A stretch of DNA of 60,770 nucleotides from Gammaproteobacteria bacterium (GCA_012728415.1 JAAYFD010000029.1:1-60770), one strand, 5' to 3'; counted from the first letter of the stretch, positions 19,173 through 29,718 are shown. Notes: generated by a model not told the origin, from the letters alone. A program made the numbers and translations.

Positions 19173-20615
19173 TCATGCTCTTGCCTGCCCCAATACATAG
19201 CGCTGCCTCAGCGCATCCGCATGAGCCTGCCACTGCCGGATCACTTCAGTCTGGCGTTCCTCTGCCGTCAATTCATCACAAGCAGCCAAAAAACCGCTCA
19301 AGGTCAGAGGCGCCCCAGCCGCTTCATTCAACAGGCGCTCACGACAAAATTGTTGCCAGCGCTGCTGTTCCCCGGCTGTGAGGGTGTCCGGAAAATTACG
19401 GGCACGGTACCTGAATAGCAGCTCCGGCAAGCGCTGATCGTCAAACGGCCAGACACCTTGCGCCAGCCCCAGAGCATCGCTTTGTATCACCTGCCGGCAC
19501 AAATCCCGGTCACGGCTGCCCAGAAAACCGCCATACAGCTGCTGCTCAGGATCAGTCCTGTCTGGAAACGGCTCGTTTGTGAACACCTCTCCCAGTTTTT
19601 TCTGCACAGCTGCCAGATTGTCCACCAGTAAGCGACCATTATTGCGCCACAACTGATCATCCAGCTGCAGCCAGGGCTGCTTCTCGGCAGACAAACTGTC
19701 CATACCGACCAGTACCGGACACCTGTTGGCCTGGATTTTCTTTAATGGTATCGGTGACATCCCCGGCAGCAGCTCATCGTGACGGGTATACAATCGCTGT
19801 CTGATTTCGTCTGCCGACAACTGCAGCAGCGGCTGCACATCACCAAGCAGATCGCAAACCACATAGGCATTGCGATTGACGTCATCGCGCAGCAACGGCA
19901 AAACGATGGACAGATAACGTCGCTGCCAGCCCAGCTTGCCGGACACATGCACCACTGGCCGGCCGATACGCAAGGCGTCATGCACCAGGTTCTTGTCACG
20001 CATCCGGTATAAGTGCTCGTAAAGTCCAGGCTGCGCCTTGCGCAGCAGGCGAGCCATAGCAATGGTGGCGCGTACATCTGCCAGCGCATCGTGGGCCTGA
20101 CCATGCTCAATACCGTTGGCAGCCGTAAGCAACTCCAGCCGGAAGCTGACGCGCCCTTTATCATTTTCCGGCCAGTTGATGCCCTCTGGTGCCAGTGCCC
20201 AGGCACAACGCAAAGCGTCCAGGATATCCCAGCGACTGTTACCGCCTTGCCACTCGCGGGCATAAGGGTCATAAAAATTCCGGTATAACCCATAACGGAC
20301 AAATTCATCATCAAAACGCAAACTGTTGTAGCCAGCAGTACAGGTTTTTGGCTGCATCAACTCCTGTTGCAAACGGCCAATAAACTCTGCTTCGCTCAAA
20401 CCATGCTCTTGCAGCTGTTGCGGACCAATGCCTGTAACCAGGCAGGCACGCGGATGTGGCAAAATATCATCACCTGGCCGACAGTAAATATTGACTGGCT
20501 CACCTATTTCATTCAGCTCTTCATCGGTGCGAATACCGGCAACTTGCAGTGCACGATCTGCTGCCGGGTTGATGCCCGTGGTTTCAAAGTCATACCAAAA
20601 AATACTGGCGCCCAT
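19173..20615 (-). CDS. sbcB: Exodeoxyribonuclease I
   Basis: 3'-5' single-strand DNA exonuclease acting in recombination and mismatch repair. The 480-residue product begins with the DEDD exonuclease motif IFWYDFETTGINP, continues with TAGYNSLRFDDEFVRYGLYR, and has the third motif AHDALADVRATIAMARLL, followed by the SH3-like and helical ExoI C-terminal domains (FRYRARNFPDTLTAGE). Length matches the E. coli enzyme (475). It converges on mvaT. Confidence 0.96.
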   Translation of the reverse strand: MGASIFWYDFETTGINPAADRALQVAGIRTDEELNEIGEPVNIYCRPGDDILPHPRACLVTGIGPQQLQEHGLSEAEFIGRLQQELMQPKTCTAGYNSLRFDDEFVRYGLYRNFYDPYAREWQGGNSRWDILDALRCAWALAPEGINWPENDKGRVSFRLELLTAANGIEHGQAHDALADVRATIAMARLLRKAQPGLYEHLYRMRDKNLVHDALRIGRPVVHVSGKLGWQRRYLSIVLPLLRDDVNRNAYVVCDLLGDVQPLLQLSADEIRQRLYTRHDELLPGMSPIPLKKIQANRCPVLVGMDSLSAEKQPWLQLDDQLWRNNGRLLVDNLAAVQKKLGEVFTNEPFPDRTDPEQQLYGGFLGSRDRDLCRQVIQSDALGLAQGVWPFDDQRLPELLFRYRARNFPDTLTAGEQQRWQQFCRERLLNEAAGAPLTLSGFLAACDELTAEERQTEVIRQWQAHADALRQRYVLGQARA

Positions 20616-20854
20616 GCTTCCTTTCCTTCTGTAGTTGATGCCTGGCAGGCATGTTAGCCTGAAACAGATTGCCTGTAAGCAAGCAGCGCTCCTTTCTGCC
20701 CCTCCCGGATGCGCCCGACCCCATGACGCTCATCCGCTTTTCCCCCTGCGTTCAACTTATGGACTCAATATCCATATATGCAGTGTCTCAAACTGGGATA
20801 AACTGGCCTCTGCCCTCATTCATGCAACAAACATTATTATCCGGAGACTCATTG

Positions 20855-21499
20855 ATGAAACCACGCGTCATCATGCTACTGCTTGGCGGGATTCTGCTAA
20901 GCGGCTGTCAGTTACTTGCAAGTCCAAAGCAACATGAGGCCCAGGGCGAACGCCTGCAGGGCGAGCTTCGCTTCGATGCTGGCTACTGGCAACTGACTGA
21001 CTGTAACAACCAGAAGACCCTGGTCCTTGAGTTTGCCGAGCCCTGGCTGCAGGCAACCACAGGCTGTCAACCCGGGCGGCCCTGCTTTGCCGACCTTGAG
21101 CTGCAGCAGGATGACAACCTTCCCATCCAGGTCAGCAAGGTCCACCGCATTCAGAATGAAGGCCATGGCTGTAATGACGAAGAGTTCGAGCACCTGCTGA
21201 TTCGCGCCTCAGGCAATGAGCCATTCTGGACTATACGTCTCAATGCCCAAGGTCTTGTCCTGCAGCAACCTGGCAAGCCAACAGTTGCCCTACCCTACAT
21301 ACACGAACAGTCTGGTGATGGCATGCAATATATCACCAGCCAGGCCAATAACCATACATTACAGCTCTGGATCAGCCAACACCCCTGCATTGACAGCATG
21401 AGCGGAGCCTGGCACGCCTACTCCGCGCGCCTGCAATGGCAGGGGGAGATGCTTACGGGTTGTGCATATCATGGTTTACAAAGCAGCGTTTTTCCGTAA
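20855..21499 (+). CDS. COG3650-like membrane lipoprotein
   Basis: A 214-residue exported lipoprotein: signal peptide KPRVIMLLLGGILLSGC with lipidated cysteine at 18. The middle part resembles the COG3650/HslJ-MliC-like periplasmic domain, with the characteristic ASGNEPFWTIRL and cysteine-rich C-terminal segment (HPCIDSMSGAWHAYSARL, GCAYHG). Ribosome binding site CGGAG upstream of ATG 20855. It is 37 bp upstream of the GAPDH gene and probably co-transcribed with it. Function unknown. Confidence 0.8.
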   Translation: MKPRVIMLLLGGILLSGCQLLASPKQHEAQGERLQGELRFDAGYWQLTDCNNQKTLVLEFAEPWLQATTGCQPGRPCFADLELQQDDNLPIQVSKVHRIQNEGHGCNDEEFEHLLIRASGNEPFWTIRLNAQGLVLQQPGKPTVALPYIHEQSGDGMQYITSQANNHTLQLWISQHPCIDSMSGAWHAYSARLQWQGEMLTGCAYHGLQSSVFP

Positions 21500-21536
21500 T
21501 GGGCTGCCAGCCCTCACAACAACAAGGAGCCTCACC

Positions 21537-22532
21537 ATGCTAAGAGTTGCCATCAACGGCTACGGCCGGATCGGACGCAACATTCTGCGTACCCTGTTCG
21601 AGCGTGGCCTGCATAACAAGATCCAGATCGTGGCCATTAACGATCTGGCTGGGCCGCAGATGCTCACCCACCTGACCCGTTTTGACTCAACCTTTGGCCG
21701 TTTCGGCATCAGCTGTCATGTTAACGGCGACACCCTGCAGGTCGGTTCGCACAGCATCCACCTGCTGCGCGAACCCGAACTGGTTAACCTGCCCTGGCAA
21801 CAGTTGGGTGTGGATGTGGTACTGGAGTGTACCGGCCGGGTCAAACAACGTATTGATGCCGAAAAACACCTGACTGCTGGCGCCCACAGCGTGCTGTTGG
21901 CGCACCCGATGGCCGATGCCGACCTGACCGTGGTGTATGGTGTCAACCACCAGCTGCTGGGCAACCAGCATATCGTCTCCAACGCTTCGTGCACCACCAA
22001 CTGTCTAGCGCCGCTGGCCAAGGTGCTGCACGACAGTGTTGGCATCAAACATGGCCTGATGACCACCATTCATGCCTACACCAACGACCAGAACTTGCTG
22101 GACAAGAACCATAGTGACCTGTACCGCGCCCGTGCCGCAGCACACTCAATGATTCCGACCAGCACAGGGGCTGCCAAGGCCATTGGCCTGGTGATTCCCG
22201 AGCTGGACGGACGCCTCGACGGCTTGGCGGTACGCGTGCCGACCATGAACGTTTCGCTGGTGGACCTGAGCTTCACTGCCAGCCGCAACACCAGCGTGGC
22301 AGAGATCAACCAGATTCTGCGCGCCGGCGCCAGGCACTACCCGGAAGGTGTCATGGAGTGCAACGAAGAAGCTCTGGTTTCTTGCGATTTTAACGGTTAT
22401 CCGGTGTCCAGCGTAGCGGACCTGACCCAAACCCGGGTGCATGATAGCCTGGTCAAGGTGCTCGCCTGGTACGACAACGAGTGGGCCTTTTCCAACCGTA
22501 TGCTGGATACCCTGCTGGCCTGGCACGGCTAA
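21537..22532 (+). CDS. gap: Glyceraldehyde-3-phosphate dehydrogenase, type I
   Basis: Oxidises and phosphorylates glyceraldehyde 3-phosphate with NAD. The 331-residue protein has the Rossmann start VAINGYGRIGRN, the catalytic cysteine in SNASCTTNCLAP, the active-site histidine in TTIHAYTNDQ and the phosphate-binding loop STGAAKAIG. That loop and VRVPTMNVS argue for a true GAPDH rather than erythrose-4-phosphate dehydrogenase (Epd). AAGGAG precedes ATG 21537. Pseudomonads often carry more than one gap gene, so this may be a second isozyme. Confidence 0.92.
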   Translation: MLRVAINGYGRIGRNILRTLFERGLHNKIQIVAINDLAGPQMLTHLTRFDSTFGRFGISCHVNGDTLQVGSHSIHLLREPELVNLPWQQLGVDVVLECTGRVKQRIDAEKHLTAGAHSVLLAHPMADADLTVVYGVNHQLLGNQHIVSNASCTTNCLAPLAKVLHDSVGIKHGLMTTIHAYTNDQNLLDKNHSDLYRARAAAHSMIPTSTGAAKAIGLVIPELDGRLDGLAVRVPTMNVSLVDLSFTASRNTSVAEINQILRAGARHYPEGVMECNEEALVSCDFNGYPVSSVADLTQTRVHDSLVKVLAWYDNEWAFSNRMLDTLLAWHG

Positions 22533-22817
22533 GCACAACAGCAGTCACGGCGTATTCACCCCTGCAAAACAGGGCTGCCCGGAGCGCGCCCCTGCGTATG
22601 GAAGCCAGATGAAGCACTCTTGCCCCAAGGCGCGGGACAGGACATTGGGGGCAGCAGTGGCCACATTGCACAAGCAGCGGGCATGGCGCCCATCCAGCCG
22701 GCCGGCCAAGCCCGCTGACCGGACACCCTTGAGGGCAAGCGCTCCAGCTGCGCTTTCGTTTCTGCAGAAAATATCAGGCACGCCTTGTATCCGGCTGCAC
22801 TGGCATATATGGCCACT

Positions 22818-23273
22818 TCACCTGAATGCCTGTTGACGCCAGGCTTCATAGACCACCACAGCCACCGTGTTGGACAGGTTCAGGCTGCGTGACTGGGGCA
22901 GCATCGGCAAACGCAGCACTTTTTCTGATGGCATACAGCTGTGAACCCAATCCGGCAAACCGCGGGTTTCTGGCCCGAACAGCAAGGCATCTCCCGGCTG
23001 ATAAGAGGCTTCTGCATAAAACTGCTGCCCCCTGGTGCTAAAGGCGAACAGACGGGGCTGGCCAAGTGCCTGTAGGCAGGCAGCCAGGCTGGAATGACAC
23101 CGAACACTGGCAAACTCATCATAATCTAGCCCGGCCCGGCGTAGCCGCTTGTCATCCAGCACAAAGCCCAGGGGCTCAATCAGGTGTAAACTGCACCCGG
23201 TGTTGGCACATAGCCGGATAATATTGCCAGTATTGGGCGGAATTTCCGGTTCGAAGAGAATGATATGAAACAT
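22818..23273 (-). CDS. trmL: tRNA (cytidine/uridine-34 2'-O)-methyltransferase TrmL
   Basis: SPOUT-family methyltransferase acting on the wobble nucleotide of certain leucine tRNAs. The 151-residue product is full length, with FHIILFEPEIPPNTGNIIRL at the start, LLFGPETRGLP in motif 2 and the knot motif LRLPMLPQSRSLNLSNTVAV near the C-terminus. Its ATG (23273) overlaps the ATG of the divergent gene at 23272 by two bases, which is unusual. Confidence 0.93.
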   Translation of the reverse strand: MFHIILFEPEIPPNTGNIIRLCANTGCSLHLIEPLGFVLDDKRLRRAGLDYDEFASVRCHSSLAACLQALGQPRLFAFSTRGQQFYAEASYQPGDALLFGPETRGLPDWVHSCMPSEKVLRLPMLPQSRSLNLSNTVAVVVYEAWRQQAFR

Positions 23274-23727
23274 GGCGCGACCTGATCCGCAAGAAACGGC
23301 AGATTCTACATGGCAATCGCCGCCGATACGGCGCTGGCGTATCAGGTTTTTTGTCAGCCTGTGCCTGTTCGGCTTCATGACAGGCCTGATGCTGGGCGCA
23401 CTGCTCAAGGAAAAACCGAACCGTCCGGCCCGCTTGCTGGATGTGCAGGCACTGGATGCCGGGGTGCGACTGTGCTTTTCCCGCTTGCCAAAAGCAGCCG
23501 TGCTGGAAGAAACTGGCGCCTTTGTCATGCTGTTCGCGGTGGAGCCGGCAGACGCGCAGCAGGGTGTTTTGTCATTGCCATCAGGTGGCCTTGCCAGCTG
23601 GCACCTGAGTGAGCGCAGTGATGGCATGCAACTGGGATTTGTCAGTTTGCAGCCTTTGCGGGGCAGCTGGAGCAAAGACCCTGACAACTCGTCCTGTATA
23701 CGGGTTGATATCTTCATGGCCCCGTAA
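23272..23727 (+). CDS. Small membrane-anchored protein of unknown function
   Basis: A 151-residue frame with a basic N-terminus (PIRRWRIR), one hydrophobic segment (FFVSLCLFGFMTGLMLGALL, residues 26-45) and a soluble C-terminal domain (LDVQALDAGVRLCFSRLP, SWHLSERSDGMQLGF), consistent with a type II membrane protein. I do not recognise the family. The start codon shares bases with the divergent trmL start and has no clear ribosome binding site, so the true start could be internal, although the membrane segment argues for keeping the N-terminus. Confidence 0.6.
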   Translation: MARPDPQETADSTWQSPPIRRWRIRFFVSLCLFGFMTGLMLGALLKEKPNRPARLLDVQALDAGVRLCFSRLPKAAVLEETGAFVMLFAVEPADAQQGVLSLPSGGLASWHLSERSDGMQLGFVSLQPLRGSWSKDPDNSSCIRVDIFMAP

Positions 23728-23761
23728 AACAAGTGTGTCTGCAGGCACAAACCGGACAGCT

Positions 23762-26059
23762 CTAAATGTCTTTCATCCGTCGCAGATTGCTGATTACCGA
23801 CTCCAGTGCCCGGTCAAACAACAAGGCATCATCAAGCATATGCAGCTGTTTTCGTTTAAACGCCAGAGCCAGGCCGGTGCGATTCTTGTCCAGCACTTTC
23901 ATGCCATGGCGGTTAACAAAAATGTAGCGGCCCGTGGCACGAATGATCGCTGACAGCTTGCAGCGGATACTTGATCCATCTTCCTGCTGCAACTCGAACC
24001 AGCTGCCCGGGCGCACCGAGTCGGCTTGCTCGTAGGCGGGGTCGTCTGCGGGCAGTTCGTCAGCGGCTGATTCGACCGGCTCGCTGCCCTCATCTTTGCC
24101 AGGCAGCTCCAGACTCTGACTGACTTCGATCATTGCCAGTGCAGGCATGTCTTCCTGTACGGCCAGCTCCTGGGCGGCTTGCTGCAGAGAGTCAGGCAGC
24201 CCTTCCAGCAGCGGAGGTGCCGCCTCTGCTGTACCGCTACGCGCTGCCGGATTATCGGTTTCTTGTTGCAGCTGCCGCTGTTTGAGGCTCTGAAATGCCT
24301 GGACATGCAAGACCTCAAGACTGGATAACAAACCAGAAACAACAAATGGATCAATAGCGGCCTCTTCGAAACCCTTCTGCAGGCTGCTTATCAGCTGTGG
24401 CACCAGCTTGCCCAGGCGTTCGCTGTCTGTGCATTCAATATTTTGGCCAGTACTCCAGATCAGATCGTCGATCAGCTGCAGGCTGCCTTGCCACTCACTG
24501 CTGTCTTCACCATGCTTCAGGTGGCGCAACAGCAGCACCTGACTCCAGTGCTCCTGCAGCAGCAGAACCAGTGTCTCTGGCAGGGTTTTACCCAGCAGAC
24601 GCCGGTTCAGCTCCTGTTTGATACGCTGCCGGGCTTGCTGGGTGCGGGCACGGCCTTCTTCAGCATCACGCACCCGCTGCTCGACCAGCTCGCTACGCCG
24701 CCGCTCGGTGCCATAAAAGGTGGTGAACTCCTGCAAAATGTCGGCGAAGATTATGGGATCGTCAGTGAATTCGTTGAGCAGCCGGTGAACAATGTCCTCC
24801 ATTTTTTGAAACAGCTTATCTTGTTGCCGGCTATCCTTGCCACTCCAGCCCAGGGCCGCCGAGCCCAGCTCGTTGAGCAGACGGCGGGCGGGGTGACTGG
24901 CGCTGTCAAAGAAACTCTGGTCTTGCACCGCAACCTTCAACATGGGTATCTGCAGGCGGCCAATCAGGGCTTTCAGTGAGTCGGGCAGAGTGCGGTCATC
25001 CAGGATGAACTCGAACAGCATTGAGACCAGGTTGATTGCATCACTGGCCATTTCTCCAACAACGCGTGGTTTGGCTGACTGCTGACTGGCGCGTTGCAGG
25101 ATGCTGTCGATCTGCTGGCGAACAAGGCTGCCGGACAAATCATGTGTCTGAATATTGTGCCGCTGCAAATGGGTGAGCAACCGCATCAGGTCGCCAGAGC
25201 TGACCGGTACCCCGTCAGCCGGCTTGAAGGCGGAAGAGTCTGTTGCCGCACCAAAATTGCGCAGTAGCGCCTGTATGTCCTGAAAGCTGATTTCCATGAC
25301 GCCAGCAACATCAGCCTGTGTTGCTGGCGCGGACGGGACTGCAGTACGGGGTTGCGCAACAGGATTTTTTTTGGCTGCACCACGGGTATGCAGCTGTGGC
25401 AAGACGCCTGCCTCAAGCAGCACCTGGTTGCTGTCGGCGTACAGCAGGCCAAGGTCTGCCAGTACCGTGCGCTCGAACAGCTTCAGCAAGACCAGCTTGA
25501 CCTGTATGTTGTTAAAGCCAGACTCGTTTAGGCTGTCAAGGAAAGTATAGCTGAGCGACTCGGGGCCAAGCGGGTTGTCGGCAGATGGCAGGTCGCGCCC
25601 CAACACATGTCCGATACGGGCATCGAGCCCCTCCAGCAGGTCCGCGTCACTGGCCATGACCCGGCTGGACATGTTGTTTATCGCAACCTTTTCTTCCAGC
25701 TCGTCAGGCGGCATGAGTGTCAGGCTGTCGCGGTCAGCAATGAGCTTTGGAGGTGACTGCATGCCAGGATTGCCGGATAGACAGGCAAAAGAATCGCTCA
25801 ATTTTTGCAGGCAGCCACGCAGCAGGTTTTTTTGCTGCAGACGCAGCGAGCGCATGGTTTCAAACAGGCTGTTTTGTTCCTGGTTGCTTCCGGCACGATC
25901 AGCCATGTCGAACAGGGTATCATCCGCCGTGATGAACAGCTCCTGTAGCCGTCCTTGAAGAAAGATCGCAGCAAGCTCATGCACCCGGGCTAGCACCTCA
26001 GGCAGCCGAGTGTTTGAGCTATGTTGTGCCAAGGGCACAACAGGGGCTTTTTTTTGCAT
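23762..26059 (-). CDS. DUF1631 family protein
   Basis: A 765-residue, mostly helical cytoplasmic protein resembling the DUF1631 proteins found next to nadC in Pseudomonas. Visible features are the N-terminal QHSSNTRLPEVLARVHELAA, a middle part with LIGRLQIPMLKVAVQDQSFF and HPARRLLNELGSAALGW, and a C-terminal beta-rich PilZ-like module (GSWFELQQEDGSSIRCKLSA, YIFVNRHGMKVLDKNRTGL). ATG 26059 lies just after AGGAGG; the longer frame upstream is not family-like. It is divergent from nadC. The biochemical role is unknown. Confidence 0.85.
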   Translation of the reverse strand: MQKKAPVVPLAQHSSNTRLPEVLARVHELAAIFLQGRLQELFITADDTLFDMADRAGSNQEQNSLFETMRSLRLQQKNLLRGCLQKLSDSFACLSGNPGMQSPPKLIADRDSLTLMPPDELEEKVAINNMSSRVMASDADLLEGLDARIGHVLGRDLPSADNPLGPESLSYTFLDSLNESGFNNIQVKLVLLKLFERTVLADLGLLYADSNQVLLEAGVLPQLHTRGAAKKNPVAQPRTAVPSAPATQADVAGVMEISFQDIQALLRNFGAATDSSAFKPADGVPVSSGDLMRLLTHLQRHNIQTHDLSGSLVRQQIDSILQRASQQSAKPRVVGEMASDAINLVSMLFEFILDDRTLPDSLKALIGRLQIPMLKVAVQDQSFFDSASHPARRLLNELGSAALGWSGKDSRQQDKLFQKMEDIVHRLLNEFTDDPIIFADILQEFTTFYGTERRRSELVEQRVRDAEEGRARTQQARQRIKQELNRRLLGKTLPETLVLLLQEHWSQVLLLRHLKHGEDSSEWQGSLQLIDDLIWSTGQNIECTDSERLGKLVPQLISSLQKGFEEAAIDPFVVSGLLSSLEVLHVQAFQSLKQRQLQQETDNPAARSGTAEAAPPLLEGLPDSLQQAAQELAVQEDMPALAMIEVSQSLELPGKDEGSEPVESAADELPADDPAYEQADSVRPGSWFELQQEDGSSIRCKLSAIIRATGRYIFVNRHGMKVLDKNRTGLALAFKRKQLHMLDDALLFDRALESVISNLRRMKDI

Positions 26060-26252
26060 GGGACCTCCTGAAAAAACAATGCCGGGCCCTTGGGCCACAA
26101 TACGCCAACACTGCTGCAGGCAGCCAATGTAGCCTGGCATTATATGCAATTGCCGGAACCGGCCCAATGGGCGCAAGCAAGTTTTCCTCATTGCACTACA
26201 GGCCTGAATCATTAACCCGTATACTGTGTGCCATGTTAACTGGGAGTAATCT

Positions 26253-27104
26253 ATGGCAAATCTGGTAATTGAGCAGCTGCTGGACGAAGTACGTGAAAAT
26301 GTACGCATTGCCCTGGCAGAAGACGTGGGCACCGGAGACATCACCGCCCAGCTGATTCCGGCTGACAAACAGGTTCGTGCGCGGGTGATTACCCGTGAAA
26401 ATGCCGTTCTTGCCGGCACCGCCTGGGTTGACGAAGTGTTCCGACAGGTAGACAGCAGTGTCAAGATTGCCTGGCATGCTGCCGACGGCGAGCGCGTGCA
26501 AGCCAACCAGGTGCTGTTCGAGCTGGAAGGGCCAGCACGCGCCCTGCTTACCGGCGAGCGTACCGCGCTTAACTTTATGCAAACCTTGTCGGCCGTTGCG
26601 ACGCGCTGCCAGCATTATGCCGATATGGTCAGCGACCTGCCGGTCAGGCTGCTGGATACCCGCAAGACCATCCCGGGTTTGCGTCTGGCGCAGAAATATG
26701 CGGTCACCTGCGGTGGTTGCCATAATCACCGTATCGGTTTGTACGATGTTTTCCTGATCAAGGAAAACCACATCACGGCCTGCGGCGGCATTGCCGAAGC
26801 GGTAGAAACCGCGCGCCGCATTGCGCCGGGCAAGCCGATAGAAGTCGAAGTGGAAAACCTTGAAGAATTTGCCCTGGCCCTGTCGACCAGTGCAGACATT
26901 ATCATGCTTGATGAATTATCTTATGATGACATGCGTGAAGCGGTACGCATCAATGCCGGCAAGGTCAAACTGGAGGCGTCCGGCGGCATCAATGACGAAA
27001 CCCTGCGAGCTGTGGCAGAAACAGGCGTGGACTACATTTCCCTCGGTGTCCTGACCAAGAACATCAAGGCCGTAGACCTGTCCATGCGCATTATTCAGGA
27101 ATAA
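26253..27104 (+). CDS. nadC: Quinolinate phosphoribosyltransferase (nicotinate-nucleotide pyrophosphorylase)
   Basis: Last step of de novo nicotinate mononucleotide synthesis: quinolinate plus PRPP gives NaMN and CO2. The 283 residues show [34 protein letters not shown], the substrate-binding [40 protein letters not shown], and the C-terminal [20 protein letters not shown] with DYISLG. Normal family length. ATG 26253 follows GGGAG. A REP cluster lies downstream. Confidence 0.96.
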   Translation: MANLVIEQLLDEVRENVRIALAEDVGTGDITAQLIPADKQVRARVITRENAVLAGTAWVDEVFRQVDSSVKIAWHAADGERVQANQVLFELEGPARALLTGERTALNFMQTLSAVATRCQHYADMVSDLPVRLLDTRKTIPGLRLAQKYAVTCGGCHNHRIGLYDVFLIKENHITACGGIAEAVETARRIAPGKPIEVEVENLEEFALALSTSADIIMLDELSYDDMREAVRINAGKVKLEASGGINDETLRAVAETGVDYISLGVLTKNIKAVDLSMRIIQE

Positions 27105-27147
27105 ATAAGCGGCATGCTATGCGGATGCGCCCCAAACAGGGCCGCCC

Positions 27148-27272
27148 CTGTACGAGCGGCTTTAGCCGCGACCGGTGCCGGACTTTGCGGCCCTGGTCGC
27201 CACTCAAGTGGCTCGTACAGTAGCTTTAGCTGCGTCCGGGTGTAGTTTTGTACAAACGGCTTTAGCCGCGAC
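27148..27272. repeat. REP/REPIN cluster downstream of nadC
   Basis: An inverted pair of REP palindromes: TGTACGAGCGGCTTTAGCCG at 27149-27168 and its opposite-facing partner GTCGCCACTCAAGTGGCTCG ending in TACAG at 27221. A degenerate copy (TAGCTTTAGCTGCGTCC, about 27221-27237) and a third copy (TGTACAAACGGCTTTAGCCG, 27249-27268) follow. Such extragenic palindromes are mobilised by RAYT transposases in Pseudomonas. A second pair of the same family lies at 58606-58744. Confidence 0.85.
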
Positions 27273-27343
27273 CTGCAGCCAAGCCGGCCAGCATGAAAAC
27301 AACACCTGCAAAGGTGTCCAGATATCAAAACCAAGGTAACAGC

Positions 27344-28657
27344 ATGAGCAAAATCCCAGCGGTACGCCGCATGAACGCAGACGATGCCAACTTTTCCGCC
27401 GAGCTGGACCAGCTGCTGAGCTGGGAAAACGTTTCCGACGCCGAAGTCAACCAGCGCGTCATCGACATCATTGCCCAGGTGCGCAGCCGTGGTGATGCTG
27501 CTGTGCTCGAGCTTACCCGCCAGTTTGACGGCCTTGAGGTAACCAATTTTAGCCAGCTGGAGCTGCCGCAAGAGCGCCTGCAACAGGCGCTGCAGAATAT
27601 CTCGCCAGAACAGCGCAGTGCACTGGAAACCGCCGCCGAACGGGTGCGCCGTTACCACGAACATCAGCGTCAGGACTCCTGGCGCTACACCGATCCGGAC
27701 GGCACCATGCTGGGCCAGCAGGTCACCGCGATTGACCGCGCCGGCATCTATGTGCCCGGCGGCAAGGCAACCTATCCTTCTTCGGTGCTGATGAACGCCA
27801 TTCCGGCCAAGGTTGCCGGCGTGCAGGAAATCATCATGGTGGTGCCGACCCCGCGCGGCGAAATCAATGAAATGGTACTGGCCGCTGCCGCCATTGCCGG
27901 CGTGGATCGCGTCTTCACCATTGGCGGAGCCCAGGCCGTGGCGGCGCTGGCCTACGGTACCGAAAGCGTGCCGGCGGTGGACAAGATTGTCGGGCCCGGC
28001 AACATCTATGTGGCGACCGCCAAGCAGCTGGTGTTTGGCCGCGTTGGCATCGACATGATTGCCGGGCCGTCCGAAATCCTGGTGATCTGTGACGGACATA
28101 CCGATCCGGACTGGATTGCCATGGACCTGTTCTCCCAGGCCGAGCATGACCAGGATGCCCAGTCCATTCTGCTCAGCCCGGACGCGGAATTTCTCGACCG
28201 GGTCGCAGCCAGCATCGAGCGCTTGCTACCGACGCTGGAGCGTGAAGAAATTGCCCGCATCTCCATGGCCGAGCGTGGTGCGCTTATTAAAGTGCGCGAT
28301 CTGGATCATGCTGTTGAAGTGGCCAACCGCATTGCGCCCGAGCACCTGGAGCTGTCGGTGGCAGATCCCGAAGCTCTGCTGCCGCGCATCCGCCACGCCG
28401 GTGCCATCTTTATGGGACGCTACACCGCCGAGGCACTGGGCGACTACTGCGCCGGCCCCAACCACGTACTGCCGACCTCCGGCACGGCGCGCTTTTTCTC
28501 GCCACTGGGTGTGTATGACTTCCAGAAGCGCTCCTCAATCATTTACTGCACCCCCGAAGGCGCTTCCGAGCTGGGCAAGGTCGCTTCCGTGCTGGCCCGT
28601 GGCGAGTCGCTGACCGCCCACGCTAAAAGTGCCGAATACCGCATTATCAAGGATTAG
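27344..28657 (+). CDS. hisD: Histidinol dehydrogenase
   Basis: NAD-dependent four-electron oxidation of histidinol to histidine, the last step of the pathway. The 437-residue protein is full length, with [40 protein letters not shown], the metal- and substrate-binding [24 protein letters not shown] and the C-terminal [23 protein letters not shown] 27344 follows AAGGT. It pairs with hisC 8 bp downstream; hisG, usually first in this Pseudomonas operon, is not here. Confidence 0.97.
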   Translation: MSKIPAVRRMNADDANFSAELDQLLSWENVSDAEVNQRVIDIIAQVRSRGDAAVLELTRQFDGLEVTNFSQLELPQERLQQALQNISPEQRSALETAAERVRRYHEHQRQDSWRYTDPDGTMLGQQVTAIDRAGIYVPGGKATYPSSVLMNAIPAKVAGVQEIIMVVPTPRGEINEMVLAAAAIAGVDRVFTIGGAQAVAALAYGTESVPAVDKIVGPGNIYVATAKQLVFGRVGIDMIAGPSEILVICDGHTDPDWIAMDLFSQAEHDQDAQSILLSPDAEFLDRVAASIERLLPTLEREEIARISMAERGALIKVRDLDHAVEVANRIAPEHLELSVADPEALLPRIRHAGAIFMGRYTAEALGDYCAGPNHVLPTSGTARFFSPLGVYDFQKRSSIIYCTPEGASELGKVASVLARGESLTAHAKSAEYRIIKD

Positions 28658-28665
28658 CCCGTAAA

Positions 28666-29718
28666 ATGAGCAAGTTCTGGAGCCCTTTCGTTCACAATCT
28701 GGTGCCCTATGTGCCGGGCGAACAGCCGAAAATGACCCGGCTGGTCAAACTGAACACCAATGAAAACCCCTACGGCCCGTCACCCAAAGCGCTGGCGGCC
28801 ATGCGCGAGCAGATCAGCGATGACTTGCGCCTGTACCCCGACCCCAACTGCGACCTGCTCAAGCAGGCCGTGGCCGATTATTACGGCGTGCAGACGAATC
28901 AGGTATTTGTCGGCAACGGCTCCGACGAGGTGCTGGCGCATGCCTTCCAGGCGTTTTTCCAGCAGGGCAAACCGCTGTTGTTTCCCGACATCAGCTACAG
29001 CTTTTATCCGGTGTATTGCGGGCTGTATGGCGTGGAGCCAAAGCAAATCCCGCTGGACGAAGATTTTGCCATCAATCTGGACGATTACCGCCAGGACAAC
29101 GGCGGCATTATTTTCCCCAACCCCAATGCGCCGACTGGGCGCCTGCTGCCGCTGGAGGCCATCGAACAGCTGCTTGAGCACAATACCGACAGCCTGGTGC
29201 TGGTGGACGAGGCTTACATTGATTTTGGCGGCCAGACGGCGATTGCACTGGTGAACAAATATCCCAACCTGCTAGTGGTGCAGACGCTGTCCAAATCCCG
29301 CTCGCTGGCCGGCATGCGGGTTGGTCTGGCCGTGGGCCAGCCGGAGCTGATCGAGGCACTGGGGCGTATCAAAAACAGCTTCAACTCCTACCCGCTGGAC
29401 CGTGTTGCCCTTGCCGGTGCTGCCGCATCTTTTGCCGATCGTGAGTATTTTGAGCAGATCTGCAGCAAGGTGATTGCCAGCCGCGAAGCCATGGTGTCCG
29501 AGCTGACCGCACTGGGCTTTGAGGTGTTGCCTTCGGCGGCCAACTTCGTCTTTGCCCGCCATCCGCAGCAGGATGCCGGCGAACTGGCGGCCAAATTGCG
29601 CGAACAGGGCATCATCGTGCGACATTTCCGTCAGCCGCGCATTGAGCAATTTTTGCGCATCACCGTGGGGACTGATGAGCAGAATGCTGAGTTGATTGAG
29701 GCTTTGTCGGGGATTTAG
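28666..29718 (+). CDS. hisC: Histidinol-phosphate aminotransferase
   Basis: PLP-dependent aminotransferase converting imidazole acetol phosphate to histidinol phosphate. The 350-residue product has [62 protein letters not shown] and the PLP lysine in [15 protein letters not shown]. It is the second gene of a hisD-hisC unit. Confidence 0.97.
   Translation: MSKFWSPFVHNLVPYVPGEQPKMTRLVKLNTNENPYGPSPKALAAMREQISDDLRLYPDPNCDLLKQAVADYYGVQTNQVFVGNGSDEVLAHAFQAFFQQGKPLLFPDISYSFYPVYCGLYGVEPKQIPLDEDFAINLDDYRQDNGGIIFPNPNAPTGRLLPLEAIEQLLEHNTDSLVLVDEAYIDFGGQTAIALVNKYPNLLVVQTLSKSRSLAGMRVGLAVGQPELIEALGRIKNSFNSYPLDRVALAGAAASFADREYFEQICSKVIASREAMVSELTALGFEVLPSAANFVFARHPQQDAGELAAKLREQGIIVRHFRQPRIEQFLRITVGTDEQNAELIEALSGI

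Noticed and set aside
21537-22532. Erythrose-4-phosphate dehydrogenase (epd) instead of GAPDH
   Set aside because: The phosphate-binding STGAAKAIG loop is GAPDH-like; Epd carries a different sequence there.
27095-28147. 350-codon open frame on the minus strand over hisD
   Set aside because: Antisense to hisD with no family similarity.
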